Made by a program: the position numbers and the translations under genes. Below, piece after piece: positions 58,631 to 64,000 of a stretch of 64,000 nt of DNA; position 1 is the first letter of the stretch, and each line of letters starts with the position of its first letter. Under the pieces are notes generated by a model. That model worked only from the letters and a program-made list of their open reading frames with translations, was not told the DNA's origin and did no database searches. The DNA is from Symbiodinium natans (Eukaryota > Sar > Dinophyceae > Suessiales > Symbiodiniaceae), in assembly GCA_905221605.1 (NCBI GenBank), contig CAJNDS010002013.1:456377-520376 (forward strand). The letters run 5' to 3'.

Positions 58631-59062
58631 TTGGGCATCATCAAATCGAACAGTGGTCTGCTGCCGCTCAACTACCTTCGAGGAACTGGATCACGGGGAG
58701 GGCGGAACAAAAAGATCTTGTTTGCCGGCTTTGGTTGCTCGCGCGTGGCTTTCCTTGGGGACCAAATGAACCCTGAAAGGGTTTGTGGTTCATACACGTT
58801 AGCAGGGATTGGAGTACATAGGGTACATGACCCCAATGCTAGGGTTCGTTTGGTCTCCAAGGTTGGACGAGGTCAGCGTGCACGTGAAGCAGCGAAGAAC
58901 CAAAGAATGACGGTGCTCGTCGAGAAGCAGAAGGCTTCGACGGTCAAAATCAATCCGTCGCTGCTCAGCACCGTATCAATCAGGCAAGCGCATGGACTGC
59001 TTCAACAATCAAGCCGGGTTCGCCTTCGAGAAGACGCTGAGGACGTTGAAGATGTTTCCTAG
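58631..59062 (+). other. Open frame of 143 codons, weak gene candidate
   Basis: It is the longest frame in the window not made of simple repeat. It opens at TTG (58,631); its first ATG (58,766) lies inside an H11 hairpin element (58,753-58,862), which is read through. The part after the element (about 66 residues) is rich in K, R and E, ending 'EDAEDVEDVS', with no recognised domain. The other two + frames are blocked soon after the element. It could be an exon or a gene fragment disrupted by H11. I would not call it a gene on this evidence. Confidence 0.2.
58753..58862 (+). mobile_element. H11 hairpin element
   Basis: CCTTGGGGACCAAATGAACCC and GGGTTCGTTTGGTCTCCAAGG; 'gggtttgtggttcataca' and 'atagggtacatgacccca' inside, as at 18,748. 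Confidence 0.92.
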
Positions 59063-59064
59063 CC

Positions 59065-59345
59065 TCCCTCCCTTTCCGCTTGGGTTTAGGATTTGTTTGT
59101 TGTTTTATTTGGGTTTGAGGTTGGTGTTCCTCTCTAAACCCTAAACTCAAGAATCCTTGGAGCAGCAAAGACTCAGACCCCTAACAGCCACAGGTGGCTT
59201 TCAAGAAGGACCTGTCGTGGTTCGGCTGTTCTGTCACAGCGAACCGGTGGGCATCCCAAGCATAAAACAACAGTGAGGAAGCCACCACACAAGGCTTCGT
59301 TACGATGTGGAGGGTGGCAAGATCCAGGGTTCAGGTAGAGCTAAA
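59065..59345. other. Unique sequence after the open frame
   Basis: No arrays or hairpin elements; only two CCCTAAA-like units at 59,137. Nothing recognised. Confidence 0.4.
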
Positions 59346-59612
59346 GCCTGGACGTAATAAAAATAGTATTCTTAACATTTTTTGGGGTAGAAAATATATA
59401 ATAACAATAATACAAACAATTATAATCATGATAATAACAATAATAATTCTCAAGGGCTATAGCATTTAGGTACCGAGGATGCCGAGGGTTAGCAGCCCTT
59501 CTTGACATGGCCAGGGTCTTCGTAACCCAGTTCCCACACCAAGAAGGGGCATTCGCCACGCGAGATTCGGGCGCCAGGCTCGTCTACATCACACGACTTC
59601 CAAAAAGAATGT

Positions 59613-59737
59613 GGGAGTTTACGAAATTACGAGAAAAAAAGACTCCTACAAGAAGGCCCCAAATAGTAGGATTCCCATATATACACTTTTAATAGCTCAG
59701 GAACCCAATGAGGTACCCCAAATTTCGGAAACCCCAT
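59613..59737 (+). mobile_element. H8 hairpin element
   Basis: 'gggagtttacgaaattacga' left, 'ggtaccccaaatttcggaaa' right; 'ccccaaatagtaggattccc' central. Confidence 0.78.
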
Positions 59738-59974
59738 AGGTCTAACTAGAGGGTCTACTTGGAGGTTTAGGGGCAGCTTTTGCTGAGAGAAAAAGCAGGG
59801 TAGGGTTGTGACTTTTGACTAGGTGCATCCATTTTTGCCAGACTTATCACGACCCATGAGCCGTCAAGCAGTGTGGCTTTGGAGGTTGGGGGTGTCCTAG
59901 AAGTGTAGGGTTTAGGGTTTAGCGTTTAGGGTTTAGGGTTTGGGGTTTAGGGTTTAGGGTTTGGGGTTAGGGTT

Positions 59975-60082
59975 TGCTTGAAGGTTCATGGGAATAGGGC
60001 TGTCAGTACCCTAGAGTAGGTAATAACCATACTTGCCCTGCTTATATAACGCTGCTTAGAAGTACCCATGAACATCCAAGTG
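59975..60082 (+). mobile_element. H6 hairpin element
   Basis: 'tgcttgaaggttcatggga' left and 'agtacccatgaacatccaag' right; 'ctgtcagtaccctagagtagg' inside. A TTTAGGG array (59,905-59,975) abuts the left end. Confidence 0.8.
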
Positions 60083-60264
60083 CGCGTCTGTAAAGACCCT
60101 AACAAAGGGGCCTTAATATTGAGAATAGTTTGTTTTTTTTCTCTGAGTTTTGCTGGGGCTGGGGGGGGGGGGGGGAATGGTATTATAGTCTACATATAAA
60201 GGGACCATACGGGAATACGATTTGTAAAAACTATTCCGAGCCCTATATATTACAAGCAAGCCCT

Positions 60265-60420
60265 TGGGGTTCAGGGTTTAGGGTTTAGGGTTTAGGGTTA
60301 GGGTTAACCTTCCCTGAGCCCGCTAGGGGTTCAGGAGTTCAGGGTTTAGGGTTCAGGGCTAACCCTACCCTGAACCCTGAACCCGAAGCCCTATAAGCCC
60401 CAAACCCTAAACCGCCCTTG
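60265..60420. repeat. Telomeric repeats with a head-to-head palindrome
   Basis: TTTAGGG units (60,272-60,305), then GGGTTCAGGG-CTAACCCTAC-CCTGAACCC (about 60,351-60,380), a 9-10 bp inverted repeat of the variant TTCAGGG. Confidence 0.88.
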
Positions 60421-60689
60421 TCACTTGTACTAGTTCATGGATGGGATGGTATTAAAAATTGAAACGTCTATTCCTTATTGAGATTAAGAACCTTAACAAA
60501 TCGAAAATGCTACCCCGCATGACATCTAAACCCTAAACCCTAAACCCTAAGCCCTAAACCTTAAACCCTGAACCCTAAACCCTAAACCGCCCTTTTCACT
60601 TGTAGAAGCCAGAGTAGGCGCTGGCCGCCCGCGGCTCACGCAGGGAAGCATTCACTGTCGGATGCAGAGGCCTTTTCTTTTCACCTGGT

Positions 60690-60790
60690 CTGGGGTTTAG
60701 GGTTTAGGGTTTAGGGTATAGCGAATAGGGTTTAGGGTTTAGGGTTTCGGGTTTAGGGTTTACGTTTTAGGGTTTAGGGTTTAGGGTCTT
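60690..60790 (+). repeat. Degenerate TTTAGGG array
   Basis: About 12 G-strand units with TTTCGGG, TTTACG and 'tatagcg' variants. Confidence 0.9.
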
Positions 60791-60809
60791 TGGATCAGGG
60801 CTGTAAAGG

Positions 60810-61080
60810 CTAGGGTTTAAGTCGGTTTAAGGGTTCAAGGGTTTAAGGGTTTAAGGGTTATAGGGCTTAAGGGTTTAAGGGTTTAGGGCTTAAGGGTTTT
60901 TAAGGGCTTTAGGGTTCAACGGCTTCATGGTTTAAGGGTTTAGGGTTCTAGAGTTTAAGGGTTAAAAGGGCTTCAGGGTTTAAGCTGTTAAAGGTTAGGG
61001 TTTAAGGGTGTAAGGGTTCAGGGTTTCAGGGTTTCGGGCTTAAGGGTTAAGAGCTTGGGTTAAGGGGGTTCAGGGATTAG
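60810..61080 (+). repeat. TTTAAGGG octamer-type degenerate array
   Basis: 'aagggttt' octamers and variants make about 30 irregular units, the only long array with TTTAAGGG as base unit. Composition recalls the 375-bp satellite. Confidence 0.88.
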
Positions 61081-61216
61081 GGCACCAGGGGTGTGGGTTT
61101 TGGCCAACCCTAAACACTAAACAACCCGAAACCCCAAACCCTAAACCCGAATTAAACCCTAAACCCTAAACCCTAAACCCTAAACCCTCTCTACCATATA
61201 CATTTAAACCTTAATG

Positions 61217-61453
61217 GAATTTCAGAACAAGGCCGCTTTATTTTCAGAATAAGGCCGTTCTATTTTCGGAAAAAGGCCGTTTTATTTTCAGAATAAGGCC
61301 GCTTTATTTTCGGAATAGCGCCAAAATCAGGCTAAAGGCTAATTGAATTTCAGAATAAGGCCGCTGTGTTTTCGGAATAAGGCCGCTTTATTTTCAGAAT
61401 AAGGCCGCTTTATTTTCGGAATAAGGCCGCTTTATTTTCAGAATAAGGCCGTT
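61217..61453 (+). repeat. 22-bp tandem array
   Basis: Unit GAATAAGGCCGCTTTATTTTC plus G or A, about 10 copies in two blocks. CGG and CAG versions alternate, giving a 44-bp higher-order repeat. A 50-bp foreign piece interrupts at 61,316-61,350. Confidence 0.95.
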
Positions 61454-61462
61454 TTTTGCTTT

Positions 61463-61652
61463 CTTTAGGGTTTAGGGCCTACTCTGGGCTGGCTTTAGGG
61501 TTTAGGGCCTACTCTGGGCTGTACTCTGGGCTGGCTATAGCGTTTAGGGCCTACTCTGGGCTGGCTTTAGCGTTTAGGGCCTACTCTGGGCTGGCTTTAG
61601 CGTTTAGGGCCTACTCTGGGCTGCCTTTAGCGTTTAGGGCCTACTCTGGGCA
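61463..61652 (+). repeat. 30-bp tandem array
   Basis: About six units of 'ggctttagcgtttagggcc' plus 'tactctgggct', with one partial 12-bp duplication. The unit contains one TTTAGGG and a string (GGGCCTACTCTGGG) identical to an H2 right end (33,417). The 92-codon 'AFRAYSGL' frame is its translation. Confidence 0.95.
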
Positions 61653-61762
61653 TGATTTGAGTAAACTTTTTTCTCAATGTAATGGGATTCTCTGGGTCGG
61701 TGGGTGTTATATCACACCCGTAAATAAAGCTTGACCATAAAACTGCTCGACCCGGAGTGCTG

Positions 61763-62005
61763 AACCCTAAACCCTAAACCCTAAACCCTAAACCCTAAAC
61801 CCTAAACCCTAAACCCTAAACCCTAAACCGACTTAGGGTCTGCGGTTTCAAAAGCCCTGAAGAACCGTACGTACCCGGAGACCCCTTCGAGCCTTACAGA
61901 CTAAATCCAATCACTGCGGCTTAGGGTTTAGGGTTTAGGGTTTAGGGTTTAGGGTTTAGGGTTTAGGGTTTAGGGTTTAGGGTTTAGGGTTTAGGGTTTA
62001 GGGGG
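61763..62005. repeat. CCCTAAA array then TTTAGGG array
   Basis: About nine C-strand units (61,763-61,828), 93 bp unique, then about 12 G-strand units (61,922-62,005): divergent order. Confidence 0.95.
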
Positions 62006-62019
62006 GTTCGCTCTACATT

Positions 62020-62450
62020 GAGTTTAGGGGTCTACTGCGCCCTCCCACGAAAACCGTATATAAACCTGAAATTTACATGACTACATGGGTGTTGTAGGGT
62101 TGTCTTGAGTTTAGGGCCCATAGAAATTTGTAAGGTGTTTCAAACAACCAGCTGTTTTGGCGGGTTTAGTTTATGAAGAATTGAGGAGTGACTGGAGGTA
62201 CTAATCTAGAGGAGTATGTCGGGAATAGGGAGTACAGCTCGATTACACTCGAGATCCGCTCCTCCATTCCAAATTAAGAACCTCAGGCAAATTCAATTTT
62301 GAAGAGCCCAAACACTAAACCCTGACCCTTGTAAACCTTAAAACCCGGAACCTTATCAACCTCAAAGCCTAAAAGTGTCCTTTCTGACTCGGTCCATCCC
62401 GTTTTCGACTCGTTTTCCTGACACGACCCTCACCCCCATGAACCTTATCA
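62020..62450. other. Unique sequence, nothing recognised
   Basis: No frame above 60 codons, no arrays; a weak 'cattccaaattaag' to 'agagccc' stretch only. Confidence 0.4.
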
Positions 62451-62464
62451 ACCTTAAACGCTAT

Positions 62465-62578
62465 CTAGGCTGCCCAGTAACCTAGGCTTTAAAAGGGTGC
62501 CCTTTTTTGCCCTAAAGGGGTTTATAAGGGAACCTACACCCCCAAAAAAGGGAAAAAGGGTACTACTGGGCATCCTAG
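62465..62578 (+). mobile_element. H1 hairpin element
   Basis: CTAGGCTGCCCAGTAACC left, 'ctactgggcatcctag' right; all internal family motifs present. Confidence 0.93.
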
Positions 62579-62587
62579 AAGAGGGGC

Positions 62588-62765
62588 TAGATTTAGGGTT
62601 TAGGGTTTAGGGTTTAGGGTTTAGGGCTCCCCCCCCCAAACCTCAACCCTCAAGCCTCAACCCCCCTCAAACCACCCTTAAGCCCCCCTTAAACCCCCCC
62701 CAAACCCTAAACCCTAAACCCGAAACCCTAAACCCTAAACCCTAAACCCTAAACCCTAAACCTTA
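62588..62765. repeat. TTTAGGG array, C-rich stretch, CCCTAAA array
   Basis: G-strand (62,590-62,627), then CCCCTTAA/CCCCTCAA-type C-rich sequence, then C-strand units (62,702-62,762): head-to-head. Confidence 0.92.
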
Positions 62766-62876
62766 CGTCCTTCGCTGCTCGAAGAGCGCGAGGAGGCCTC
62801 GAGGAAGCCCGGCGTCCATCGGGCAGGAAGATCCTGATGAGGCAGCTTTGGGGTTCCCCTTCTGCCCCCAAATATG

Positions 62877-62988
62877 CAGGGTTTAGGGTTTAGGGTTTAG
62901 GGTTTAGGGTTTAGGGTTTAGGGTTTAGGGTTTAGGGTTTAGGGTTTAGGGTTTAGGGTTTAGGGTTTAGGGTTTAGGGTTTAGGGCT
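62877..62988 (+). repeat. Telomeric TTTAGGG array (about 15 units)
   Basis: Perfect G-strand heptamers running directly into the H12 end 'ggctaccccc'. Confidence 0.96.
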
Positions 62989-63115
62989 ACCCCCCTCCCC
63001 CCCCTCCCGAGGTTCCCCCTTACATAACCTTAATTAGGCTTAAGAATCCCAAAATAGCCTTTACTATTGTGGGGGGGGGGGGAACCTAGGACCTAGGGAG
63101 GGTAGGCTCTATCTT
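62987..63115. mobile_element. H12 hairpin element, shorter copy
   Basis: 'ctaccccc.tccc', 'gaggttccccc', 'aaccttaattagg', 'ggaacctagg' and 'gggagggtag' follow the 41,388 copy. Confidence 0.8.
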
Positions 63116-63524
63116 AGCGCTTGATAGGCTTGTTTTGACAGCTCTGTTGGGTTCTTATAGGGTGCTGTTGGGAGAGTTATGTAGAATGTTGCTAAGGTCT
63201 GTTAGGGTTTAGGGGCTTTGTGATTTTTTGGAGGGTTTGGGAGTCACCGTAACCTTTTGGTTCTGAGTGGGGTTTTACTCGAACCCCCCTTCGTAGGAAA
63301 CAGCAGGGCCCTCTGCTTTAGAACGCATGCTTAGGGTTGAGGGTTTAGTGTTTAGGGTTGGTCCTTTTTGGGGTTTCGGTCTTGAAATTCGTTCTGGGAT
63401 TTCTGAACCCTGAACAGTATAAACCCTGTTAAGTCAATGAGCCTCCACGCAGACGTCCTAAGGCCCTAGACCATGTCCGATGCTAGGGCGCACAAGCCAA
63501 AATCCTGAAACCCTGAACCAGGAT

Positions 63525-63624
63525 TAAGAGTATACAACCTAGGAATAGAAAGGGGTACCCTTTGTGGTTTGCGGGGCTCATTTAGGGAAGCCTAAACCCC
63601 CAATAGGGCCTACTCCGGATCCTA
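63525..63624 (+). mobile_element. H2 hairpin element
   Basis: 'caacctaggaatagaaagggg' left, 'agggcctactccggatcctag' right. Confidence 0.78.
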
Positions 63625-63750
63625 GCTGAACTAGAGGCTTGAGGCTCAGCAAAGATACTCCTAGCCAAGCCCCCCAGAGGACAAATAAACCCAAGCCCTA
63701 GACACTGCTCTCAGCTCCCTTAATTATGTGTGAGCCTCTCACACTAACCC

Positions 63751-63851
63751 CTGGTTCTCAGTAGGGAATGCGGGAATGAGGGCCCTACATAATCCCCCTT
63801 TAGGGGATTGTATATAGAGCCCTCATTCCCTCATTCCCTACTGAGGACCAG
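63751..63851. mobile_element. H13 hairpin element
   Basis: CTGGTTCTCAGTAGGGAATG and CATTCCCTACTGAGGACCAG ends; 'ggaatgagggcccta' faces 'agagccctcattcc'. A partial relative is at 19,179-19,200. Confidence 0.9.
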
Positions 63852-64000
63852 CCAGACTATTCGGGACTCTGATTGGAGGGGGGTATACCAATCAGGGGTT
63901 GACGTGATACAGAAGCGCTGGGGCTTGTGCTTTTTCCTTTCAATGGCACTTGCAACCTTTTTTCGACGTAGACGTCAATGTCTCGAACTCAAGATTTCTC
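63852..64000. other. Unique tail, nothing recognised
   Basis: Truncated by the window end. Confidence 0.4.

Noticed and set aside
61456..61734. 92-codon repeat protein (AFRAYSGL units)
   Set aside because: The period equals the 30-bp DNA repeat, which contains a telomeric heptamer and a hairpin-element end; no start context or homologue recognised.

Overview
WHAT KIND OF DNA. This is nuclear, eukaryotic, essentially gene-free DNA. Its dominant motif is the heptamer TTTAGGG/CCCTAAA, the telomere repeat used by land plants, many green algae, dinoflagellates, chromerids and apicomplexans. It occurs here in more than 100 short internal arrays, in both orientations, across all 64 kb. No rRNA, intact tRNA, spliced-leader gene, conserved protein domain or convincing exon could be read. 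Because there are no genes, the taxon stays open. My leading guess is a dinoflagellate or another alveolate; a green alga or plant is possible. The window is not a simple chromosome end, because arrays point both ways throughout.

LARGE-SCALE LAYOUT. The strongest structure is a diverged direct duplication. Copy 1 (about 6.4-33.8 kb) and copy 2 (about 34.35-57.1 kb) share more than 20 short, nearly collinear non-telomeric anchors, offset by roughly 28 kb at the start and 23-25 kb at the end. Between anchors the copies differ by telomeric arrays, small hairpin elements, satellites and microsatellites. The flanks (0-6.4 kb and 57.1-64 kb) have the same texture without a recognised partner.

SMALL ELEMENTS. 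Between the arrays lie about 60 copies of roughly 80-130 bp elements that are imperfect inverted repeats over most of their length (MITE-like hairpins). I label them H1-H14 by their ends: H1 CTAGGCTGCCCAGTA; H2 CGACCCAGAG then CCTAGGAATA; H3 CCTAAGGGTCCATGTACCTA; H4 TTGGGATGTTCCCCC; H5 AGGGTAGTTACATGGGCCC; H6 CTACTTGGAGGTTCATGGGT; H7 CCCAAAGGGTCCTAAGTACC; H8 GGTTTCCGAAATTAGGGG; H9 ATGGTCCCTTTTTGGGG; H10 AGGGGACCCC; H11 CCTTGGGGACCAAATGAACC; H12 CATGGGTTCCCCTACTAC; H13 CTGGTTCTCAGTAGGGAATG; H14 (about 260-370 bp) TAATCCCCTCCCCCTAATAC. Several copies are nested, and several are split by a telomeric array. Those split copies give direct evidence that telomeric DNA was inserted into pre-existing sequence.

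SATELLITES AND SIMPLE REPEATS. A 300-bp satellite (11 units, 50.34-53.48 kb) is an amplified form of a unit present only as broken single copies at 24.9 and 27.3 kb in copy 1. A 375-bp satellite lies at 35.0-36.96 kb. There is a 615-bp CA/CG-rich tract at 11.5-12.1 kb, a GGGCCA hexamer tract at 53.5 kb, 22-bp and 30-bp tandem arrays at 61.2-61.65 kb, and many homopolymer C/G runs, one about 91 bp long.

HOW IT FITS TOGETHER. The region looks like a place where telomere-type repeats, hairpin elements and local tandem amplification have repeatedly rewritten an older duplicated non-coding sequence. Head-to-head TTTAGGG/CCCTAAA junctions, at least one shared by both copies, suggest that some array pairs predate the duplication.
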